NCBI GenBank assembly: GCA_905250025.1
Contig: CAJNOJ010000197.1
Location: forward strand, 81,824 to 145,823
DNA: 64,000 bases
DNA from: Adineta ricciae
Lineage: Eukaryota > Rotifera > Eurotatoria > Adinetida > Adinetidae
Direction of reading: 5' to 3'
Under the pieces are notes generated by a model, which saw only the letters and a list, made by a program, of their open reading frames with translations, had not been told where the DNA came from and ran no database searches. The position numbers and the translations under genes are program-made. Positions 1-10,924 of this stretch are shown here, one piece after another; position 1 is the first letter of the stretch; each line of letters begins with the position of its first letter.

Positions 1-90
1 TTGACTTCGAAATGTATAAAGTAATGGGTTGGAACTTGTATTAGTTGTATTTGAAGTATATGATGGAGTGCCATAGGTAGTTGTACTCAT
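1..90 (-). CDS. 5' end of a gene leaving the window
   Basis: The ATG is at 90-88 on the minus strand, and 30 codons stay open to the window edge. The N-terminus is rich in Thr, Ser and Asn (starts MSTTTYGTPSYTSNTTNTSS), which suggests a disordered or O-glycosylated segment. A TATA box lies 38 nt upstream at 129-136, which makes a real start likely. No signal peptide is visible and the product is not recognised. The rest of the gene lies left of the window. Confidence 0.5.
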   Translation of the reverse strand, partial: MSTTTYGTPSYTSNTTNTSSNPLLYTFRSQ

Positions 91-1272
91 GTTTGAAGTT
101 TTTACTTTAATTTCTTTCTTCACACTCGTATTTATAGAGAAGGGTAAATCTGTTTACTCGGTAGTGGGCCAACGGACGGAAGAAGGAAGAGATAAAAATA
201 TGTGTCTTGATGAGTAAGACACGGTTATTAATAAAAAAAAAGTATCATTAATTAACGATCAACGTATTTTCATTAGTTACTTTTATCTAAGAACGAAATA
301 TTTATACATGGCTATTCTTCATCAAAGCAAATGTAACCTGCTCGGATTCGATATGCTCCACTGAAAGTACGTTGGTTTTTAGTAAATAAGAATCGTCAAT
401 ATGAATCAAGGATAGCAAAAAACGGAAGTAATTAAATTCTGTTTTTTCAAATTTAATTATTTCAAATTATTTAACACAGATAAGAACAATTTATTATTAA
501 CCAACCGGTTTTTCTTATCTTTTTTCAAAATCAAATATGTTATACTCATTATTAAAGGACTAGGAAGTAGTAAAATCCATCACTCCTCTGGACATGTTCA
601 CTCCCATCGTTTCAATTAATTAACAAAAGAAATGCTCGTAAAAAGAAGAAACGATTGTTACTTTTATGATAATAAACATATGGTGTTGTATTCTTTGAGC
701 GCTTTTCGAAAATTTCCATCGATCTGACAATGTTTATTTATACGAAGAGATTTCTTATTAGAAAATGAAAGAAAAACGACTAATAAATTGTGAACTGAGA
801 ATAAAACAATTGATAAAAGTCAAAATTGGAGATAATATACGAGAAAAACATATGTAAATTCAAACATATCTGTCAAATGTTTATGAAGAAATTTTAGATT
901 TTTTTTTTGTTTTGTTTATTTGAAAATGTTTGTGTTTGGTTGAAATATTAGTTTTGAAAAGATTTCAAATGATTTGAATAGTTGACAGAGATTTGAAATA
1001 TCTCTAAGACATTTTAATCTGAATTTATAGAAAGAAGAGCATTTTATGAAAGAAATATACAGTTTATATTGAGAATTCTATTTGATTATTAATTTTTATC
1101 ATGAATATGGAACTAATGAGGAAATATTTGATGAAATGAAGAATTCATATGAACACAAGAAATAGAAACGAAAATCTTTGAAAGGAATTTGTAAGAAAAA
1201 TCACAAATGAATTTGATGTTATTTTTCGTTCTTTATGGTTCATTGATATATAAGATCTCATCAGGTCTGTTT
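91..1272. other. intergenic, no gene seen
   Basis: AT-rich sequence holding the TATA box at 129-136. I see no coding exon on either strand. Confidence 0.6.
129..136 (-). promoter_or_regulatory. TATA box of the left-edge gene
   Basis: TATAAATA on the minus strand, ending 38 nt before the ATG at 90. The same octamer at a similar distance precedes both cysteine-rich peptide genes and the SABATH methyltransferase in this window. Confidence 0.5.
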
Positions 1273-1689
1273 TCAACCGATTCTTCGTCTAATAATGCTT
1301 ATTCCATTATAACCTTGACTTGTTCCTGACATATGACTGGTCGTTGTGAATATCAACTCCAGTACATAATAGACTAAATTAGTAAAAAATAATATTATTC
1401 GTAAAAATATCAAAATAAAACATATAATTCCAATAATGGCCAATGGATTTGCATTTCTTTGAGCAATTCTTTGATTAATTTGTATTAAATAATTTGTAGA
1501 TATTTGCCAGATTTGTACAAATGCGAATAAAATAGAGAGAAATATAATCAAATAAGCAATTAAAGCAAATAGACTGTTGAAATCCGTTTTGACTGCAGCG
1601 ACAGTCACAGGTGCCCATAAACCGGTCAATGAACCAAATATGTAGAATAACCTGGAACAGATTGAACCAATGAAAGAAATTAGATCCAT
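1273..1689 (-). CDS. small multi-span membrane protein
   Basis: A single-exon 138-residue protein. It has a short hydrophobic N-terminal segment (about residues 4-20), a strong membrane span at about 40-62 (LFALIAYLIIFLSILFAFVQ) and another long hydrophobic stretch at about 82-113. A polar loop with QRIAQRN separates the spans, and the C-terminal tail ends RRRIG. The pattern is that of a 3-4 span protein. It has no motif I can tie to a family. The composition (Ile, Leu and Phe in blocks, polar loops) argues against a chance reading frame. Function unknown. Confidence 0.55.
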   Translation of the reverse strand: MDLISFIGSICSRLFYIFGSLTGLWAPVTVAAVKTDFNSLFALIAYLIIFLSILFAFVQIWQISTNYLIQINQRIAQRNANPLAIIGIICFILIFLRIILFFTNLVYYVLELIFTTTSHMSGTSQGYNGISIIRRRIG

Positions 1690-3479
1690 TGAAGTTATTA
1701 ACTATTGAAGAAAATAGATTTTGGAAATCTAAATATTTGAAATAATATATTTTAGAAGCGAAAAACCTTCTGAGAATTTCATACTTTTCTAAAAAGGTGA
1801 AAAATTAACATCTCTTCTTCTTCCTCCTCTGTACTGAACGGCAGATATTTAAACAACCAATGATTTTTTTTCTTTCTTAGACCAATTTAATCAACTTATA
1901 CCCTTCAAAGACATGTTACTGTGTTGTCACCGGGAAAAAGCTTTACAACACAATTAAAAGATCTAAAGCCCAAATATGACTCAGTGTTTTACTAAGGAAA
2001 CGAGAAAATGATGGGAACGCGTACAAAAAGAGGCAAAAAAGAAACTGGAGTAATCGATGAACAATTTCAAAAAGAAGTATTTCTTTTCTTCAGTTTACTT
2101 TTCTTTGTGAAATCATGTGAATGGAATACAATCGAATCATGAATTTTACAAAAAGATATTTTAAAACTGACACGAGCGAATCTTTTATGCTGAGAAATCA
2201 TTGTCGTATTTGCCATATTCGATGTTGTTTAATATTGATGTAAATATTTCTTTCCGGGCTTCTCAATCAAATATTGTTCTAATTCGTATCTGAAGCCTTT
2301 AGATTATTTGGAATAAGTTTTATTAAGACGAATCTATCAATAAATCGAGTTTTCTTCTGTAAACACACTAGATGCGACAAAAATTAAGCATTTGATGCAT
2401 TTGGACGCATTATAAACCATTTTTTATACATCAAACGCGTTTATTCTGCGTTTGAGAGTTACATGGGAGAAAACAAAGAATACAATACTTCTCTACCTTC
2501 GTGATAAAAGACGATCCTATCAATGGCTTGAAACTGAAAAAAAAATTTTTATCGTGTTTAAAGACATATGTTTACGACTCTGTTACCTAAACAAACTGTT
2601 GATCAAGATACTGACAGCAAATAATGAAGTTTACATCTTTTTATTGATAATTCAAAGATACAACGTCACTTTTTCTATTCAGTAAATCATGAGTAAAGAA
2701 TCACTAACTCTAACCTCGGACTTTTTCGTTACCCAGTAAAATTTTCTTCAAGTTGTATTTCACTATTGACTGAAAAAAAGCAAAATAAACTACGCCAGTT
2801 TGAAGATCTTTTTTGAGTTTTATCGATCTTCAAGTGCTGACATGTGTCGCTTTTTTTCCTGCACAATCAACTTCTTATTCCTTTTCGCCTGTCTCCTCAG
2901 AACGAACCATCACAATTATAACTATACAATATTAATTCTATAGAACAATAGTCAGATATCAATTAGCTTTATCGTTCGAAACAAGAGTTCATTCATTCTG
3001 GAAAATCGATCGATTCTCAATGATTCCTCAAACTGCAATCAGTTTTTCTCTTCTTGTTATATCATATCTGTCTCGGTCATGTTTGAAAACCCGAATGAAG
3101 ATTAAGGAACTTTTCGATAGATTTGTTGTAACTGATGGCAAAATTTCATTTCTTGAAATTGTTGGCTTTAGTGAAGAAATTACTGTGAGATATACACGCT
3201 TCAACTAGACTGATTATTTCATGACCATCTGTTGTGAGAGAAACAACAATCTTGAGTATTTTTTAAAAGCCCATAAAATTTGTAATAAATGATCGAAATG
3301 AAAGTACAAAACCAAATACAAGAAAAATGATGATTAATGTAAGTAATAAAAGAACATTTATCATAGAATGTTTTTTTAAATATAGTACGACACATGAGCG
3401 AATGATCTTAGTAGATCGCGTATTCTCATTATATTATTAACGTTCGAAAAAAATACGATGCATCCTTAGAAAAGAAGTT
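1690..3479. other. intergenic, no supported gene
   Basis: About 1.8 kb of AT-rich DNA. Plus-strand frames of 77 and 62 codons at 2452 and 3020 have no recognisable domain, start context or splice structure, and I treat them as chance. The last 100 nt are probably the 3' UTR of the FG-GAP gene. Confidence 0.55.
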
Positions 3480-6400
3480 CTAACAATGAAACAGGATTCC
3501 GACATAATTTGCGCCATTGAGTGCATCATTGTTCGCCGTAACTATGTCAGGTTTGTTGTCATTATTCAAATCAGCAATAGCAACCGAATATGGATAATTA
3601 CCAGCCGAGTAACTGATTCTAGGATTAAACGTGCCATTCCCTTTACTGAGAAAAACACCAATAGCGGGTATACCAGTCTCCCCTGTGATTATATCAGGTT
3701 TGCTGTCACTGTTTATATCGAACACAGTAATTGAGCGGGGATAAGAACCAACTGAGTAACTGAGTTGAGAATAAAATGTACCATTACCGATATTCACAAG
3801 AACACTAATAGTGCCTGTCCCATAGTTAGCCGTAATGATATCAGGTTTGTTATCATCATTTACATCGGACACAGCAATTGAGCGGGGATAAGAACCAGTT
3901 GAGTAAGTAATTTGAGAAGAAAATGTACCATTGCCTTTATTGAGAAGAATACTAACAGTATTTGCATCATTATTGGCCGTAATTATATCAGGCTTGTTGT
4001 CACTGTTCACATCGACAACCGCAACTGAATATGACCCGTTGCCAGTTGGGTAATTAATTTGAGAAGAAAAAGTAGCATTACCTGTATTGAGAAGAATACT
4101 AACAGTGTTTGAAGCATAGTTTGCTGTAATTATATCAGGTTGATTGTCATTATTTACATCAACCACAGCAACTGATCGTGGAAAGGAGTCAGTCGAATAA
4201 TTATTTCGAATAGAAAATATGCCATTGCCCGTATTAATAAGAATACTAACAGTATTTGAAGCATAGTTTGCTACAATTATATCAGGCTTATTGTCATTGT
4301 TTACATCAACAACCGCTGCTGAAAACGAACCATTGCTAATTGAGTAATTATTTTGAGAATAAAATGTAGCATTGCCTGCATTGAAAAGAACACTAATAGT
4401 ATTCGCATCATTGTTCGCTGTAACTATATCAGGTTTATTGTCATTGTTCACATCAATAATTACTACTGATTGTGGACTGCTTCCAGTTGCGTACATAATT
4501 TGAGACGAAAAACTTCCATTTTTTATATTAAAAAGAACATTAACAGTGGCTGTTCCATAATTAACCGTAATTATATCAGGTTGATTGTCGTTGTTTACAT
4601 CAGCAATCGCAACTGATGATGGGCTGCTGCTAGTTGCATAATTAATTGGAAACGCAAATATACCATTTCCAATATTCAAAAGAACACTAACAGTGCTTAC
4701 AGCATAGTTAACCGTCACTATATCAGGTTTGTTGTCGTTGTTTACATCAACAACTGCAACTGAGTATGGACGAGTACCAGTTGAGTAAGCAATTTGAGAA
4801 TAGAACGTACCGTTACCCATATTGAGAAGAACACTAACAGTATTTGCACCACCATTAGCCGTAATTATATCAGGCTTGTTGTCATTGTTGACATCGACAG
4901 CCGCAACTGAGTACGTACTGGGACCAGCTGAGTAAGTAATTGGTGAAGCAAATATACCATTACCCGTATTCCGAAGAATACTAACAGTGCCTGTACCAAA
5001 GTTAGCCGTAATTATATCAGATTTGTTGTCATTGTTTACATCAACAACTGCAACTGAGTATGGAAGATTGCCAGTTGTATAATTACTTTGAGGAGAGAAT
5101 GTACCATTACCATTATTGAGAAGAACGCTAATAGTGCTTGTGCCGACGTTTGTCGTAATTATATCAGGTTGATTGTCATTGTTAACGTCTGCGAGAGCCA
5201 CTGAGTATGGATAATTACCGACTGGGTAAGTTATTGGAGAAGCAAATGAGCCATTTCCGATATTCAGAAGAACAGTAACTGTATTTTCACCTGAATTGGC
5301 CGTAACTATATCAGACTTATTGTCACCGTTTGTATCGGCCGTAGCAACTGTCTGAGGACTTTTACCAGTTGGATAAATAACTTGAGAAGAAAACGTACCG
5401 TTGCCGCGATTGAGAAGAACACTGGTAGTATTTGTAGTGTAACTTGCTGTAACTATATCAGGTTTGTTGTCACCATTCAGATCTGTAACTGATATTGTGA
5501 GCGGAGAGTAGCCAACAGAGTAACTAGGTCGATTGTAATACATGCTATTGCATTCTGTTAGAAACAAATGAAACGGGTTACTTATGTAGTTGAAAGTTTT
5601 TGGAATATTTCGCACTTAATCGAAGAAGGATATTAGCTGAAATAGTATAATTGATTATATTCGAGTCATATTTGACAAGACTTATTAGATTTTATTTCTT
5701 TTCAGAAGTCACAAGCATTAAGTTCGCAAATTTGTAAAATCTTCGACAAATGTCAACAAAAACTTTCATAAAGTTCTTTAAATGATATGCGAAACCATTC
5801 ATATTTCTATAATACTGTAGCTTTTACTCTCAACAGAACGTGTGTAATTGTTAGAAAAAGATTATAGGTATAAAAAGTTTGAACTGGTAAATGATGAGTA
5901 AATTCAAGTGACTGCCTCGTGATACCTGATTGTGAAGATCATCAGTGTGCAAAGAAGTGTTTTCTTCGGCATTTTTATAGATTTTCAAGAAAATTTGGAT
6001 AGAACTATAGAATTTATAACAAAGGTCGCTAGTACCTTTCTAATTTAGTAACACTGGTATAGCTATTTCTTCCGTAAATGTTTTTGAAGTAATGTAGTGA
6101 CATATTTTTCAATATGTAGAAAGAAGCATCTATTCATTCTTTTACGTACCATCAGGTATTAGTGTTATCGACGTTGTTGTTGTTGTTGTTGTCGACGTAG
6201 TTGGTGCGACTGTTGTTGATGTAGTAATCGAGTCTATATTTTGTTCAAAAAAAAGTTCAAATGAAAGAATAGAAGTGACAGGCTTTTTTAAAACTTTTTC
6301 TTCAATCTACCAAGAGTATATCTAGTTCATCATAGTCTTTATCTTTACCTCATTATTATTCAGATACTCATATATGTAAAAGAAAGCACACGCACCACAA

Positions 6401-6875
6401 CAGACGAATCAAACCTACAAAAACTAGACTTGTTTGGGCCTCTGACAGGAAGGATGCGTTTATAATCTTCAAAAAATCATGATTTGCAATATGTGCAAAA
6501 TCGCACTCTCACGGATTTGTAAACACTGTATTCATCCTTACCGGACGGTATTCGTGTTCCAGAGACGACCATCATAGCAACAGTACCGATAGTTAATACC
6601 AAACTATTGTTTTGATTCGGCATGCTATCAAACAATTGACAACTAGAATTTGATTGGTGGAAACTAGCAGCTTTACATTGAACGTGCGCTAAACAGTTAG
6701 ATTGACACTGAACAATATTTGATGCAATATCAGTAGAAAATGGTAAACAGGTTGTTGCAGCACATTGAAATTGCCATCCAGCCATAATGGACATGAAAAA
6801 TGACCTTGTGTTTTGTGCGACTGATTGTACAAGAATAGAAGTCAAAAGTAAGAGAGATAATCTCATCCAAGCCAT
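3480..6875 (-). CDS. secreted PAN-domain / FG-GAP repeat protein
   Basis: Three exons: 6542-6875, 6150-6233 and 3480-5554. The introns (308 and 595 nt) are GT-AG and both phase 1, and they join into one 830-residue frame. Exon 1 encodes a signal peptide (LSLLLLTSILVQSVAQ) and a cysteine-rich module resembling a PAN/Apple domain (CLAHVQCKAASF, then SSCQLF). Exon 2 is a Thr-rich linker of 28 codons. Exon 3 encodes about 14 repeats of roughly 45 residues with the core D-x-N-x-DN-x-PDI and GNGTF. This is the FG-GAP/VCBS repeat of integrin-alpha-type propellers, where the Asp/Asn loop binds calcium. Fourteen blades could form two seven-bladed propellers. Likely extracellular, with a binding or adhesion role; the ligand is unknown. 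No C-terminal membrane anchor is visible. Confidence 0.85.
3505..5500 (-). repeat. tandem ~135-bp repeats coding FG-GAP blades
   Basis: Direct repeats of about 132-135 bp. In plus orientation each carries a core like atatcaggtttgttgtcatt and an aacagt block at fixed spacing. About 14 units diverge only modestly from each other, so the array probably expands and contracts by unequal exchange or gene conversion. Confidence 0.85.
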
Positions 6876-9497
6876 AACTCGTCAAACTTCAACTTGTTTC
6901 TTCAGATGAATTGTATGAAATTCCAAATGAAACAAAAAGTATATAGTGTTGATAAATTTCTATTTATTTCACACCTCTTTTTCTCTTTTTCTACATGGGG
7001 ACTACTTTTTGTCTTGCTTGGCTAATCTTTTAAGAAAATCATACTCAAGCTTTTCTTTTCTCTTTCAATTACTAAATAGAACATGATATTGAAATCAGTT
7101 TCTTTTACTTTTTAGAGCATTCTGACGTAGTATAAATATGAAAAAAGGATTGCTTTTTCTTCATTATCCTGCAGATAGTAGTGACCTAATAGAAAAAAAA
7201 AGTGTTCATATGACCGTAGCCAATATTTCTTATTAAAACAAAAAGAGGGCGAGGGTGTGAGTGTTAAAACTCCAAACATGAACGAATTCAGAATATACGT
7301 AAACATGTTTTTCTCCCACAGCTATCAATGAATTCTAAACATGTATGAAAATTAATCCTCGTCATCTATGACTTGTTGAATCATCCACTGAATAATTCAC
7401 AAAAGAAAACATTTCGAACGTTTTCTCAAACATTCACCATATCTGTATCGAATGTATTTCTATTCCTAATCCGTGAATATCAATTTGTACTATTATTATA
7501 ATTGAATAATGATCACAAAACAAATGTGTTACATAGTATTCTCTCTCACTAAGAATGTATTGTGCGAAGGGGTTTTTATCATATGGAGACCGGCAGTTTC
7601 AAAAATCATCTGAATTTAGAACCGAACCGGTGATTTCGATTCCGGTTATTATAAAATTAAAAGAAGTGGTCGTACAGACGACTCCGAAAAACTTAAATGG
7701 AACCGTTATAATTTAGATATGCTATTTTAAATAGTTCATTTGGCTTTATATCATCAATATGTATTTTCTCCTTTGCAATCGATTAAATTTACTATTTTAT
7801 TTAAAAGCAACCCTTTCGAATTACATGAAAACTTTCCGCCCCCCTGAAAGTCAACTTTTGGTAATTCTTTAAAAATGTTCCACTTGATAGAGCAAGTTTG
7901 CCGCTATCGAATGCACTGTACTTTGTCTATTTTACGATGGTTTTCCGCATGATATATATGTAGGTTGTTCTTAGATGGAACGCCCTAGATAATGTTTTTT
8001 TTCGAACAATTTAGCGATTATAGTGTTTCTGGTTTCGTTTTTGAGTGTAATGGATGCGAATATCAAGTGTTGTGAAGTCTAATAAACTTTGAGAGAAAAA
8101 TTCAATCCTTAAAAATATGGAACCATGAATCAATGAAATCCAAAGTTTTCTACACATAACCTATTGGAACTTACTCATTCATCAAAAGTAACGTTGGCAC
8201 TACTATCACAGATAAGTTTTTCCATGTTTTCTCCATTTAATATGATGTTATGCATTCATTTGTCATTCTATGTTTGAGTGTAATTTCACTTTTTTGTGTT
8301 CTTTCTATCGTGAAAACTTGTGTGAAGCGTATATTGCTCTAGAAATACTGATAGATGTGTTCTGCTGATTTCGCTATTCTCAAAATACTATTATTTTGTC
8401 GCATCTTGAGGGTGATGTTGTAGTTGGTTCTATTGAAAAACTAAACATAGATATGCTTTATTATATCTCTAAGGCCTTCATTACAAATACGATCAGATTA
8501 ATAATAGTCATAGTAATAATATCATACTATGATTTGGATTTGATATATTATTAAGAAGTAATTGACAAATAGAATTCGATTGAGAAAAAATTTGCAGTTT
8601 TACAAAAAAATGCATTCATTATTGTTATTAACTACAGCTGGAAGAACAAACAAATATGTCTTTTGCGATATTAATCGTCCCCTGTACGATCCTGTAACAT
8701 TAATAAATCGTTTAAACACAAGAAGCATCGCGATATTATAATAATATACAATTCCAATGCTGTAGTTATGTGAAACATACTTCGAACGAGTTTCCTGATC
8801 ATATTGCTAATCTACATAAGATCAAAGATCTTCTAAAGATTTAATAATGTACTTGGATGGATTTTCTCGAAAATATAAATTGGAATTTTCATATGTCATT
8901 CAATTTCGTATTCCCTTTGGTTTATTTTTAGATTTTATCGTTGATAATAAATATTCATAAGAGAAATTTCGAAGGATAATCACAAAGAACCATCTTTCTG
9001 GTGAAAATGACCTTTTAAAAGCATTTGATTTCATACAACTTGAGTAAATTAGATGGAAAAAAGTTTGCTTTGATGGTTCATTACATGTGCGATTGTGATC
9101 CTCGACGTTTTTATTTGATTTAGAAAAAGAATAATGAAAATTAATCATATGATATCGGGCCCATTCAAAAAATTTGTTATTTAGCAAACTGAACGGATCA
9201 ATATTCACTTATTCGAACAGACGAGAAAATTTATAAAGAAAAATAACCACAATTGTCTGTCAAAAGGATATGTAGACTTATAATCGTGTCTTTATTGAAC
9301 ATAACTTATAAAAGAATGGTCGAGAGTCAATATTTATCACGCGAGTTTATATGTAACATTGTCAATCAACATTCCTGTTCGTTAAATCTTCAAATTGTAG
9401 CCGAGCTGATATTTGAATCGAAAAAAAGGTTTGTGTTAACGATAAGAGAAACACGTGAATTTATTAAGCTGAAGTAAAATATACATATTCGATAAAA
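6876..9497. other. intergenic, no supported gene
   Basis: About 2.6 kb. It holds the 5' flank of the FG-GAP gene and, at the other end, the 3' flank of complexin. A short imperfect hairpin (aaccgg / ccggtt) lies at about 7624-7648. Minus frames of 64 and 102 codons (7112-7306, 8900-9208) and a plus frame at 9253-9477 show no domain, splice structure or promoter, and I do not call them. Confidence 0.5.
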
Positions 9498-10091
9498 TTA
9501 TTTCCACCCAAATTTCGTTTTGAGATTATTAAATGCATCACTTGTCATTTTAATTGGATCAAAACCTAAAATGAAAGTTTTCAAAAGCAAATCTATTTGA
9601 AAAGTATGGAAAAAACCTTGATTGTGTGTTGGTGGAGGTAAAGGAGATGGCGCTCGAACTGGTTCAGCAGGAACTTTGTGCGATGAAGATGGTTCATCTT
9701 TTTTCTTGATATTGTACTATAAGAAACAAATCTTATGAAATGATGTCAAAAATTTGTTGATTTGTACTTTATCTCGAATCTTTTGTCGAGCTTCTTCACG
9801 TTCTTTTTCCACTTTTGCATGTCGTGCTTTTCGTTCAGCTTCTGCTTCTTTCAATCGTTTTTCTTCCGCCTAAACAAATCAAATGTGAAGAGTTCATTTA
9901 GAAATGAAATTTCAACCAGAATTTCCGAAGCGGACATTCCACTAGCGACATCTGAATTTTCATTTGAATCACTTCCAAAACCAAATTCTAAATCAAATCT
10001 TCGATCTTAGGATCATCTCCAATCGACTTTTACCTTTTGCAACTTGACTTATTTCATTTCCAACGACAGATTTAAATATATACGAAGACAT
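9498..10091 (-). CDS. cpx: complexin (SNARE-complex regulator)
   Basis: Five short exons: 10034-10091, 9917-9987, 9768-9869, 9617-9716 and 9498-9565. The introns are 46, 47, 51 and 51 nt with GT-AG ends. The phases close to a 132-residue protein. The N-terminus (MSSYIFKSVVGNEISQ) matches the amphipathic N-terminal helix of invertebrate complexins. Residues 44-58 form the accessory helix. Residues 59-77 (RHAKVEKEREEARQKIRDK), followed by YNIKKK, are the conserved central helix that lies in the groove of the assembled SNARE bundle. Complexins clamp and then promote calcium-triggered vesicle fusion in neurons. The tail is Pro-rich and then ends FGWK, with no CAAX prenylation box, unlike many invertebrate complexins. 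The gene was found by reading small exons; no single long frame exists. Confidence 0.93.
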
Positions 10092-10924
10092 TTTTTTACA
10101 ACGAAATAAAACGCGAACTTGTCTTTATGTGTTAACGAAATAACAAAATGGTCTGAGTCACGTGGATTTTTTCCTTTTCGCTTTCATATACCACCACTGT
10201 TTCTATGTTGCTCTTGTGCGCAGAGGTCGTTTGATCATTATATGATTCATAATCAAATGAATATTCGTTACGAATATTATACAAGAAAAAAAAATGATTC
10301 AACGTGTTCGTTTATGATTAATGGTTTTGAACCGGTAAAATTGAGTACATAGAATATTCCCTAAAGATATTCAATAGTGCAAATAACATTTATTATTCTC
10401 AATAATGATAATCGATACTTTCTGGTAGAGTTTTGCTTGATCAATCATAATTGGTGATTTCTTTTTAAAACATTTTGTTCAGTTGATCACCAGTCTGTAA
10501 GAGAGGAAGACAATGACTGCAAATTTCTGCTACTAAACCAATTTTCGGTAGTTGGATCAAAATCTTACTCATCAATAGTCTATTAACAGTTTTTTTTCGA
10601 TTTGAGAAGTTCGTCTCGAATGCAATTTGTCCTAAGCTTAAACTTCTGAATACTTGGGACATTTTTTCGCTCTGATGAACACACGAAAACGGATGACTAA
10701 TTACTGTCTATAACGAATATATTCAGGGAAGAATCCAACAAAACATACGAAAATAACCTGTGACAGTTTTTGTATTCAATTGAAAACAACGATATTCAAG
10801 GGATTAACGATAAAACGGATTTTTCCAATGTCGAGATATTGTACAAAATGTAGGAAAATTTTCCTCCAAATTAAACCGTATAAAAAGGCATAGCTTCGCA
10901 TATTAAATCACATTCTTTACTAAA
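10092..10924. other. divergent promoter region between complexin and the GTPase gene
   Basis: About 830 bp between divergent genes, with the GTPase TATA box at 10879-10888. A 65-codon minus frame at 10465-10662 has no supporting feature. Confidence 0.6.
10879..10888 (+). promoter_or_regulatory. TATA box of the tandem GTPase gene
   Basis: TATAAAAAGG, starting 46 nt upstream of the ATG at 10925 on the same strand. A strong TATA sequence at a distance that fits a short 5' UTR. Confidence 0.6.

Noticed and set aside
8900-9208. 102-codon minus frame downstream of complexin
   Set aside because: It may be complexin 3' UTR. It has no domain, TATA box or splice-site support.
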